This document shows, piece after piece, positions 35,602 to 42,859 of a stretch of 64,000 nucleotides of DNA. Under the pieces are notes generated by a model that worked only from the letters and a program-made list of their open reading frames with translations, did no database searches and had not been told where the DNA came from. Every line of letters begins with the position of its first letter. Position 1 is the first letter of the stretch. The DNA is from Kiritimatiellia bacterium (GTDB taxonomy: Bacteria; Verrucomicrobiota; Kiritimatiellia; CAIVKH01). Location: assembly GCA_023953695.1 (NCBI GenBank), contig JAMLJG010000002.1, forward strand, positions 1 to 64,000, written 5' to 3'. A program made the position numbers and the translations under genes.

Positions 35602-36393
35602 ATGAAAACTTCATCGATTCTCAAAGCGGGGGCAGCCGGGGTCTTCTACCCGAACGATGGAGCGAAGCTGCACGAGTGGGTGCGCCAGTTCCTGCAAGAG
35701 GGCCATGCCGCAGAAACGCGGCCGAAGGCCGTAATCGCGCCGCACGCGGGATTCCTCTATTCCGGACCCATCGCGGGTTCCGCATTCGCCGCATGGGCGA
35801 CTGCGCACGACTCCATCAAGCGCGTGGTTGTTGCCGGGCCCTCGCACCGCCAGCGCTTTAATGGAATCGCCATTCCCAGCTCGGACTATTTCGCAACACC
35901 GCTGGGCCTCGTGCCGGTGGATACGGATGCCGTGCAACAGCTCCGCGCGTTTCCACAGATCGTGGAAATGGATAGCGCGTTTCGACACGAACATTGCATC
36001 GAGACGCACCTGCCTTTTCTTCAAGAGGCGCTCGGCGAGTTCAGCCTCGTCCCTCTTGTCGTCGGCAATGCCTCCCCGCGCGATATGGCGCAGGCGCTCA
36101 ACCTCTTCTGGGACGATCCCGCCACGGTTTTTTCGATCAGCTCCGACCTCAGTCACTACCTCTCTTATGACGAAGCGGTCAAACTCGACGCGCTCACCAC
36201 GCGCGCGATAGAAAACGATCTGCCGCACGACATCGCGCCCGATCAGGCGTGTGGCCGCATTCCGATTCTGGGCCTTCTCCACCTCACCGGACGCCATAAA
36301 CTCACCGCGCATACGCTCGATGTGCGCAATTCGGGCGACACCTCGGGCGATCGCTCCCGCGTCGTAGGCTATGGGGCCTATGCGTTTAGCTGA
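35602..36393 (+). CDS. amrB: MEMO-family protein (AmmeMemoRadiSam system protein B)
   Basis: The 263-residue protein has the MEMO fold signatures: AGVFYPND at the start, APHAGFLYSGPIAGSAF, GPSHRQRFNG, EHCIETHLPFLQ and SSDLSHYLSYDEAV. These hold the conserved His residues of the metal site related to class III extradiol dioxygenases. The longer frame upstream is rejected because the fold begins at 35602. It overlaps amrA by 23 bases, so the two are coupled, and it is divergent from amrS. Confidence 0.92.
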   Translation: MKTSSILKAGAAGVFYPNDGAKLHEWVRQFLQEGHAAETRPKAVIAPHAGFLYSGPIAGSAFAAWATAHDSIKRVVVAGPSHRQRFNGIAIPSSDYFATPLGLVPVDTDAVQQLRAFPQIVEMDSAFRHEHCIETHLPFLQEALGEFSLVPLVVGNASPRDMAQALNLFWDDPATVFSISSDLSHYLSYDEAVKLDALTTRAIENDLPHDIAPDQACGRIPILGLLHLTGRHKLTAHTLDVRNSGDTSGDRSRVVGYGAYAFS

Positions 36394-36934
36394 ATCCAGT
36401 CGGGCGGAACTTCACATCATCGCGCGCAACGCGATCCGCTTCGGCCTCACTCACAATTCTCCACCCGCCCTCAACCTCGACACGTTTCCGCCCGACATCA
36501 GGGAACTCGGCGCGACATTCGCCACACTGCGAATCGCAGGCGCACTGCGCGGCTGCATCGGCTCAATCGAGGCTGTTCGCCCGCTCGCTGAAGATGTCAA
36601 CAAGAACGCGCACGCGGCGGCATTTCGCGACTCGCGCTTTGCCCCACTCTCGGCGGACGATGAGCCTCGCGTAGACATCCACCTTTCACTCCTCGCCCCC
36701 GCAGTCGAACTGCCATGCAGCAGCGAGGCGGACTTGCTCAACAAGCTGCGCCCGGGCGTGGATGGGCTCCTGCTGGAGGACGGCCACTATCGCGCGATAT
36801 TTCTCCCCGCGGTTTGGGACGACTTGCCGAATCCGCGCGATTTCTTGCGAAATCTGAAGAGAAAAGCCGGACTTCCCGCCTCGTATTGGAGCGACACCCT
36901 TCGTTTCAAACACTGCGAAGTGGAAGCGATATAA
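36371..36934 (+). CDS. amrA: AMMECR1-domain protein (AmmeMemoRadiSam system protein A)
   Basis: The 187-residue protein matches AMMECR1 domains: ATLRIAGALRGCIGSIEAVRPLAEDV with the invariant LRGCIG, then FRDSRFAPLS, VDIHLSLLAP, and the C-terminal FLPAVWDDLPNPRDFLRNLKRKAG. The function of the domain is unknown. Two in-frame ATGs (36371 and 36380) lie within the end of amrB; I report the first. It completes the trio with amrB and amrS. Confidence 0.92.
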   Translation: MGPMRLAESSRAELHIIARNAIRFGLTHNSPPALNLDTFPPDIRELGATFATLRIAGALRGCIGSIEAVRPLAEDVNKNAHAAAFRDSRFAPLSADDEPRVDIHLSLLAPAVELPCSSEADLLNKLRPGVDGLLLEDGHYRAIFLPAVWDDLPNPRDFLRNLKRKAGLPASYWSDTLRFKHCEVEAI

Positions 36935-37006
36935 ACTTCCTTTTCGGCGCCCCATTCTGTATCGTAAATCGTCGTGTGAGCTTCCATTCATCGCAAAGGG
37001 ATTGTC

Positions 37007-38443
37007 ATGAAAAAGCTGCTCTGCCTGATTGCATTCGCCCCGTTCCTTGTCCATGCGGAAGATCCGCAGGTAACCATCTACAACGACGGCTTCGCCACTG
37101 TGAAGGAGCAACGAACGCTACACCTTCAAGAAGGCGTTTCCGAGATCCGCGTCACCGATATGTCCCGCCAGCTCGAGCCCGATTCGGTCATGCTGCGCGA
37201 GCTGTCCGATCAACCCTTCGGCGTGCGCATCCTCGAACAGAGCTTCGTCAATGACCCCCTCACCGAAGGCTTGCTGCTCTATCAAATGGAAGGCAAAGAG
37301 GTTCGCTTTGAAGAACATCGCGAAGACGGCACGGTCAAAGAGCACATCGGCAAAGTCATTCGCAGCGGCTACATCCCCGGCGGTGGGTCCGAGCAGCCCA
37401 TCATTGAAGAAGGAGGCGACATCCGCTTCTCCCTGCCCGGCCAACCGGTATTCGAGGGATTGGATCCCAACGCATTTCTCAAGCCCTCCCTCATCTGGCA
37501 ACTCGCATCCGACAAAGCGGGCGATTGCCCGATCGAAGTCGCATACGTCACCGCAGGAATGAGCTGGGAGGCCACCTACAACCTCGTGATGCCGGCCGAG
37601 GGCGGCGATCTGTTCGATGTCTCCGGCTGGATTTCCCTGCGGAACAATACGGGCAAAGATTTCGACAACACATCCGTGAAACTGATCGCAGGCGATGTTC
37701 AGAAGAATCGCAACAAAGCCTTCGAATCGCGCGTCGCTGCCGCGCCCATGCGCGCTAAATTCGACATGGACGAGATGCCGGAAGAGCGCGCTTTCGACGA
37801 GTTTCATCTCTACACGCTCCCCCGCCCCGTTCGCGTCCGCAACAACGAGCTCAAGCAAGTCGAATTCCTCCGCGCAAGTGGTGTGAAGGGCAACCGATAC
37901 TACGTCTATAATCCCGCCGTGGGATATCGCGCCTATGGACGCGGCGCAAATGTGGATCCCGATTATGGCATGACCGATAGCAAGAAGGTCGGCGTGCGCG
38001 TCGAACTTTCCAACTCCCAAACGAACAACCTCGGCGTTCCGCTGCCCAAAGGCACCATGCGCGTCTATCGCACCGACAGCGTGGATGGACGGCGCGAGTT
38101 CACAGGCGAAAACGAAATTGACCACCTGCCCAAGAATGAACTGCTCAAACTCGATATGGGGAGCGCTTTTGACCTCGTCGGCGAACGGAAGCGCACCCAT
38201 TTCCACGTGGACTCCACCGCCAAGCGAATGAACGAATCGTTCGAGATCAAGCTGCGCAATCGGAAAGAGAAGGACGCGGTCGAAATTCGCGTGGTCGAGC
38301 CGCTCTTTCGCGCGGTCAACTGGAAGATTCGCACCAGCAACCTGCCTTTCACCCAAATTGACTCCCACACGGTCGAGTTTCGCGTGCCCGTTGCCGCAGA
38401 CAGCGAAGCGACACTCGCGTACACCGTGGACTATTCGTGGTGA
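37007..38443 (+). CDS. Secreted DUF4139-domain protein
   Basis: The 478-residue protein has a signal peptide (MKKLLCLIAFAPFLVHA, cleavage near 17) and then the DUF4139 layout: VTIYNDGFATVKEQRTLHL at the start, GMSWEATYNLVMP in the middle (a conserved W-x-A-x-Y region) and a beta-rich C-terminal half ending LAYTVDYSW. The family is of unknown function and is usually extracytoplasmic. AAAGGG precedes the ATG. It is convergent with the transporter ATPase gene; a hairpin lies between. Confidence 0.85.
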   Translation: MKKLLCLIAFAPFLVHAEDPQVTIYNDGFATVKEQRTLHLQEGVSEIRVTDMSRQLEPDSVMLRELSDQPFGVRILEQSFVNDPLTEGLLLYQMEGKEVRFEEHREDGTVKEHIGKVIRSGYIPGGGSEQPIIEEGGDIRFSLPGQPVFEGLDPNAFLKPSLIWQLASDKAGDCPIEVAYVTAGMSWEATYNLVMPAEGGDLFDVSGWISLRNNTGKDFDNTSVKLIAGDVQKNRNKAFESRVAAAPMRAKFDMDEMPEERAFDEFHLYTLPRPVRVRNNELKQVEFLRASGVKGNRYYVYNPAVGYRAYGRGANVDPDYGMTDSKKVGVRVELSNSQTNNLGVPLPKGTMRVYRTDSVDGRREFTGENEIDHLPKNELLKLDMGSAFDLVGERKRTHFHVDSTAKRMNESFEIKLRNRKEKDAVEIRVVEPLFRAVNWKIRTSNLPFTQIDSHTVEFRVPVAADSEATLAYTVDYSW

Positions 38444-38462
38444 TTCGTCGAATGGGCTGACC

Positions 38463-38481
38463 GAGCGGCGCCTGGCCGCTC
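38463..38481. other. Hairpin between convergent genes
   Basis: GAGCGGC (38463-38469) and GCCGCTC (38475-38481) flank a five-base loop in the 36-base gap between the DUF4139 gene and the ECF ATPase gene, and overlap the ATPase stop. No T-run is present on either side. It may act as a weak two-way terminator. Confidence 0.4.
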
Positions 38482-39229
38482 AATCGCGATGCGGATGGTG
38501 ATGCTGCAGAATGTGCGGCCGTTCCAGTCCGTGCGCCAGCATGAGCGGCTCATCATTCAAGACCGACCGCGTCGGTCCGTCGGCAACAATGCGACCTTCC
38601 GACAAGACCAACACGCGCGAACAGACTTCCACAACAAGCTCCAAGTCGTGCGTGGCAATCAAACGGGTCTGCGCGAGCGCGCCAAGCAGTTCAATCAACC
38701 GGCGGCGCGCGCGCGGATCCAGATGGGTTGAGGGTTCATCCATCACCAGCACCGAAGGCGACAGCGCCAAGACACTGGCGAGCGCGGCCGCGCGCTTTTC
38801 ACCCGCCGACAAACGATAAGGAGGGCGCGTTCGGCAATGCAGAAGTCCCACCTCTTGGAGCGCGCCCACAACGCGCCGCTCCACCTCCTCCATCGGAAGT
38901 CCCGCTTGGAGGGGGCCAAAGGCGACGTCCTCTTCAACACTCGGCATGAACAACTGATCGTCCGGATCCTGAAAAACAAGTCCGACTCGGCGACGCACGC
39001 TCTTGAGCGAGGCGGAGTCGAGCTGTTCCCCGGCGATGTGGATGCTTCCTCGCTGCGGCGCCAGGCATCCGTTCAAATGCAAAAGCAGCGTGGACTTGCC
39101 CGCGCCATTCGCGCCGACAATACCCACCGCCTCCCCCGGCGAAACGCGAAACGAAACCTCTCGCAGCGCCAGCGTCCCGTCCGGATAGGCAAACCGCAAA
39201 TCACTGACCTCCAGCGCAGACGCATTCAT
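38480..39229 (-). CDS. cbiO: ECF transporter ATPase for nickel/cobalt (CbiO/NikO type)
   Basis: The 249-residue ATPase has Walker A GANGAGKST, the Q-loop VFQDPDDQLF typical of ECF ATPases, signature RLSAGEKRAAAL, Walker B VLVMDEPSTHLD and the H-loop ATHD. The C-terminus is His-rich (LQHHHPHRD), which would suit a metal transporter. The ATG overlaps the cbiQ stop (ATGA); a longer in-frame extension is rejected. It powers uptake through CbiM and CbiQ. Confidence 0.92.
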   Translation of the reverse strand: MNASALEVSDLRFAYPDGTLALREVSFRVSPGEAVGIVGANGAGKSTLLLHLNGCLAPQRGSIHIAGEQLDSASLKSVRRRVGLVFQDPDDQLFMPSVEEDVAFGPLQAGLPMEEVERRVVGALQEVGLLHCRTRPPYRLSAGEKRAAALASVLALSPSVLVMDEPSTHLDPRARRRLIELLGALAQTRLIATHDLELVVEVCSRVLVLSEGRIVADGPTRSVLNDEPLMLAHGLERPHILQHHHPHRD

Positions 39230-40032
39230 CCGCCAGCCCTCATCGCGGCGCTTCCGAGCAGCGTCGCAAGATTCCAGACCCGCGCGACCGCGAAAAACGA
39301 GAGCCACCCCAAAACAAAGGCCGCCTCTCGCCAGCCGAAAGAATGGGCATCCAATCGGCGCAGCGAACCCTCAAATCCGCGCGCGAGCATCGCCTGATGC
39401 ACACGTTCGGCCCGATCGAGCGAACGCAGCAATAGCATTCCGACCAGTGTGCCATAAACGCGAAGCGAAAGCGCCGATGCCCCCGCGCGCAACTGTGCGG
39501 CTCGAACCATGCGCGAGCCCTCACCCGAAACGACAAAGAGATAGCGGTAGAGAAAGAGCATCTGCGCAACCAACACGCGCGGCACAGCCAGGCGCTCCAT
39601 TCCCGCGCACAGCCGGTGCATCCCCGTCGTCGCGATCAATACGAGCGCTGCGCTCACGGTCAAAATGAAACGAATCCCGATATTCGCAAAGGAAATCCAT
39701 CCACCCGAAATCGTCCACCCGCCCAGGTGCAGCATCGGCTCGCGATCGAACAGAGGATTGAAGGCGCCCACCAGCAGCGCAAAGGGCGCGGCCCACACCA
39801 ATTTACGCGCGAGCGGCAACAGCGGAACGCGCGAGAGGGCAATGAGAACAAGCGGATAGAAAAGAAGCGGAGTCAGCGCCGAAAGGGTGTAGCGGCTGAA
39901 CGACATCACGACGACAAGAAACGCAAGGGTGACCAAGATTTTGGCGCGCGGATCCAATCGGTGAACGGCCGAATCCATTCGCGCCGCATCATCCATCTGC
40001 CCCAGCTCAAGCCATCGCGATTCCGCCCGCAT
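39226..40032 (-). CDS. cbiQ: ECF transporter transmembrane subunit CbiQ
   Basis: The 268-residue protein has the CbiQ pattern: N-terminal HRLDPRAKILVTLAFLVVVMSF, several membrane helices and the cytoplasmic coupling helices with the conserved Ala-Arg-Gly motif in QAMLARGFEGSLRR. It couples ATP hydrolysis by the CbiO-type ATPase to the substrate subunit CbiM. It overlaps the ATPase gene by four bases and follows cbiM by four bases. Confidence 0.92.
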   Translation of the reverse strand: MRAESRWLELGQMDDAARMDSAVHRLDPRAKILVTLAFLVVVMSFSRYTLSALTPLLFYPLVLIALSRVPLLPLARKLVWAAPFALLVGAFNPLFDREPMLHLGGWTISGGWISFANIGIRFILTVSAALVLIATTGMHRLCAGMERLAVPRVLVAQMLFLYRYLFVVSGEGSRMVRAAQLRAGASALSLRVYGTLVGMLLLRSLDRAERVHQAMLARGFEGSLRRLDAHSFGWREAAFVLGWLSFFAVARVWNLATLLGSAAMRAGG

Positions 40033-40036
40033 GATT

Positions 40037-41074
40037 CTATCCCGCCGCCCTCCGCGATGAACCTTGCCACCTCAAGATGAATCCGATGGCGCACGCCAGA
40101 CACAGCGTCAACGCGCCCCCGACCATGCCGGAGACAGTGGTGCCGGCGCTCACGGCGGGCCACGCCTGCGCTTCATCGGCCTCAGCCTCGGCCTCCGCCG
40201 ACTGGAAACTGTAATCGGGCAACACCGCGCTGCGCTCCTGCAGAGAGGCAAGCTGCTGATGAAGGGAATCATCCGGCAACGCGAGTTCTTCTCCTCCGGT
40301 CAGCTTGAAAATTGACCACTCCAATCCGTCCGGATGCGAAGATGCAAACCAACTCAGCACTCCGCCCACCAGCAACGTCGCAGCCAGCAGGCCGCCAAAG
40401 AGCAGGCGGTTCGAGCCGCGCGACACGGGCCAAGGAACCACGAGAAGCACCTCCGGACGCGCGCGGCGCACGAACGCTATTACGGCGGCGGTGGCCAGTC
40501 CTTCTATGACTCCTACGGCCAAATGGATCGGCTGCATCAGCAGGGCGAACGTGGAAAAGCGCAACTCCGTGATGCCGGACGCCACCGTTTCAATCACCAC
40601 GCCCAACGCCCCGAGCTGCAAAGCAACAATGGAGGCCAGCAGCGCCGCGAGCGAGCAGCGCTTCGCACTCGCTCCATCGCCCGCCACGGGGCGATAGACA
40701 AGAGGATAGGCGACGAAAGCGCCAAAAAAGCCGAGATTGAAAATATTGCACCCCAGCGCAAGCAAACCGCCATCGGCAAAAAAGAGCGCTTGCACGGCCA
40801 AAATGGACGCCATCACGAGGAACGCAGCCTGTGGCCCGAGCAAAATGGCCAGCATCAGACCGCCGCCCAAATGCCCGCTCGATCCGGTTCCGGGAATCGC
40901 CACATTGATCATCTGCGCGGCAAAAACAAACGCGCCCATCACACCCATCAGCGGAATCAACGCCTCGCGCGCCTGACGGCGAACCGCGCGGGCCGAATAG
41001 AACGTCAACGCTGCCGAAGCAGCCCACAATGTGCCTCCCACTGCGGGCGATACCAACGCATCTGCCATGTGCAT
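40037..41074 (-). CDS. cbiM: Nickel/cobalt ECF substrate subunit CbiM with C-terminal PDGLE domain
   Basis: The 345-residue protein starts MHMADALVSPAVGG; the N-terminal Met-His is the metal-binding start of CbiM/NikM proteins, so the ATG must be at 41074. Six or seven helices follow. From about residue 220 a CbiN/NikN-like tail is fused: one helix, a periplasmic segment with HPDGLEW, and a last helix near the C-terminus. In many bacteria that part is a separate gene. Whether nickel or cobalt is carried cannot be told from sequence. GGAAGGAG precedes the start; I see no cobalamin riboswitch in the 177 bases upstream. Confidence 0.9.
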   Translation of the reverse strand: MHMADALVSPAVGGTLWAASAALTFYSARAVRRQAREALIPLMGVMGAFVFAAQMINVAIPGTGSSGHLGGGLMLAILLGPQAAFLVMASILAVQALFFADGGLLALGCNIFNLGFFGAFVAYPLVYRPVAGDGASAKRCSLAALLASIVALQLGALGVVIETVASGITELRFSTFALLMQPIHLAVGVIEGLATAAVIAFVRRARPEVLLVVPWPVSRGSNRLLFGGLLAATLLVGGVLSWFASSHPDGLEWSIFKLTGGEELALPDDSLHQQLASLQERSAVLPDYSFQSAEAEAEADEAQAWPAVSAGTTVSGMVGGALTLCLACAIGFILRWQGSSRRAAG

Positions 41075-41251
41075 CTCTCAAACTCCTTCCGTTGAAATAG
41101 AGCGATCTCGTCACGCCAACTCGCGCCACGGGACGGTACAGGTCCTGCTTTTATATTAACGCGGCATTGAAGACAACTACTCATCAGATTGGCCATGAAC
41201 CTCACCAAGAGCCTCCAACAGGCGCAGGAGGATCGCAATCGCGTCGTCCAC

Positions 41252-42859
41252 CTAGCGATTCAAGGCAGAGCGCAAGGCGGCGCCGAGCGTTTCGACACTG
41301 TAGGGTTTAGCGATAACCTGGCGAATACCGATCTTGCGCCCCTCGCTAATCCGAAACATGTCGGCAAACCCACTGGCCAGCACAGCGGGCTGGCCGGGAT
41401 TCAGCTCTGCCATTCGCTTGAACACATCCACGCCATCGAAATCGTCGCCGAGAATCAAATCAATAAGCGCCAAATCAATTTGCTGATCGGGCTGACGCAG
41501 AACCGCCTCAAACAAGCGCACCGCTTCACGCCCATTGGCCGCTGTTAGGACGCGATACCCGAGATCGCGCAGCATCTCGCTCGCCGCCTCGCGTTGCGCA
41601 TCGGAGTCATCCACCAGCAACACGCATTCGCGGCCCGAATAGTCTGGACTCGATACCACAGAATCCTCGGCGCTGCGCTCGGCCGGAAGGAATACCTGAT
41701 AGAGGTTGCCTCCCTCCGCGGGAGCGTTCAAATCAATCAAACCTCCGTGATCGGTGACAACGCGATGAACCAACGTCATCCCCAGGCCACTGCTCAACTG
41801 ACGCCCCATGACGGTGCGGTTATAGAAGGGCTCAAACAGGCGCTCGAGATCCTCTTCCGACAGCGCGGGTGCATGGTCGGCAATCGTGAGTGCAACATAG
41901 TTGCCTGGCGCCGCCACCCCGTAGCGCCCCACCGCGCGCTCAAGTCGCTGCGCGTGTGTTTCGATTTTGAGGGTTCCCCCTCCCTTCATGGACTCGCAAA
42001 TGAACGTCAGTAGATGCCCGACACTGCGACTCAGCGCGTGAGTGGACCCCGTGACCGCGGGTAGCGAGTCTCCGAACCGCGTTTCGAAGCGAATGCCGGG
42101 AAACGCGGCCTTCAGGCGCGCACACTCGTCCGATTTGAGATACTCCTCCACAAGCGCATTCAGATTCACGCCCTCCTTGGCGTATTCAATGCTGGTTCCA
42201 ATGGCCTTCAGGTCCTCCAGGACCGCCGCCGCGCGCCGGCTGGCTTCCGCAATGGATTCGGCAATGCCCTGCCCCGGGTGCTCAGCGCCCAACATCGCCT
42301 GCAGTGCGCTCGCGTGCTCGACAATCGGCAGGAGGATGTTGCTCAAGTCGTCAGCGGTGCCGCCCGCCAGAATGCCCAGCGAGCTCATTCGCTCCGCGCG
42401 GCCAAGCGCATCGCGAGTCTCCCGCTGGCGCGCATCGGCCGAGGCGCGTTCGGCATCCAAGGCGCGCCGCAAATGCTCCGTATCCAAGACCGTGCGCACG
42501 CGGTGCGCCACTTCATCGGGGTCGGCAGGCTTGGCGATATAGTCGCTCGCCCCGCCGCGCAGCGCGTCGAGCGCATTGCGAATCGTCGCGTGGCCGGTGA
42601 TCATCACAACAGCCACCATCGGCCACTGCTGCTTGATTCGGTGCAGAACCTCGATTCCATCCAAATCGCCCAAGAGCAGATCGCAAATCACGAGATCGAA
42701 CGTCTCGCGGCCCAATATGGCCAACCCGTTTTCGCCGTTCTCCGCAGTCGAGACCTTGAAGCCGTCCCCCTCGAGGTTCGCAGCCAGGCCGGACCGAACC
42801 AACTCGTCATCGTCTATAATCAAAATTCGCTGACTCATCTCTCCGCTACCCCACCTCAT
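41252..42859 (-). CDS. Receiver - degenerate histidine kinase - receiver protein
   Basis: The 535-residue protein has an intact N-terminal receiver (IIDDDE, Asp60 in VICDLL, MITGH, AKP), then a kinase-like core, then a second intact receiver (VDDSD, Asp467 in ALIDLIL, VLASG, IAKPY). The core looks like a hybrid kinase of the AHDFNN type but the phospho-accepting His is Asp170 (GGTADDLSN), the N-box Asn is lost (GHLLTFICESM) and the G1 box reads ADHAPAL instead of D-x-G-x-G. It is probably a scaffold or phosphate sink, not a kinase. The ATG overlaps the upstream kinase stop (ATGA); an internal ATG at 42838 is also possible. Confidence 0.88.
   Translation of the reverse strand: MRWGSGEMSQRILIIDDDELVRSGLAANLEGDGFKVSTAENGENGLAILGRETFDLVICDLLLGDLDGIEVLHRIKQQWPMVAVVMITGHATIRNALDALRGGASDYIAKPADPDEVAHRVRTVLDTEHLRRALDAERASADARQRETRDALGRAERMSSLGILAGGTADDLSNILLPIVEHASALQAMLGAEHPGQGIAESIAEASRRAAAVLEDLKAIGTSIEYAKEGVNLNALVEEYLKSDECARLKAAFPGIRFETRFGDSLPAVTGSTHALSRSVGHLLTFICESMKGGGTLKIETHAQRLERAVGRYGVAAPGNYVALTIADHAPALSEEDLERLFEPFYNRTVMGRQLSSGLGMTLVHRVVTDHGGLIDLNAPAEGGNLYQVFLPAERSAEDSVVSSPDYSGRECVLLVDDSDAQREAASEMLRDLGYRVLTAANGREAVRLFEAVLRQPDQQIDLALIDLILGDDFDGVDVFKRMAELNPGQPAVLASGFADMFRISEGRKIGIRQVIAKPYSVETLGAALRSALNR

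Noticed and set aside
41075-41251. Possible cobalamin or nickel/cobalt riboswitch upstream of cbiM
   Set aside because: The region is short and I cannot find the conserved B12-box or a convincing multi-helix junction.
41189-41548. 119-codon plus-strand frame beginning in the cbiM upstream region
   Set aside because: Most of it is antisense to the second receiver domain and it has no ribosome binding site or domain.
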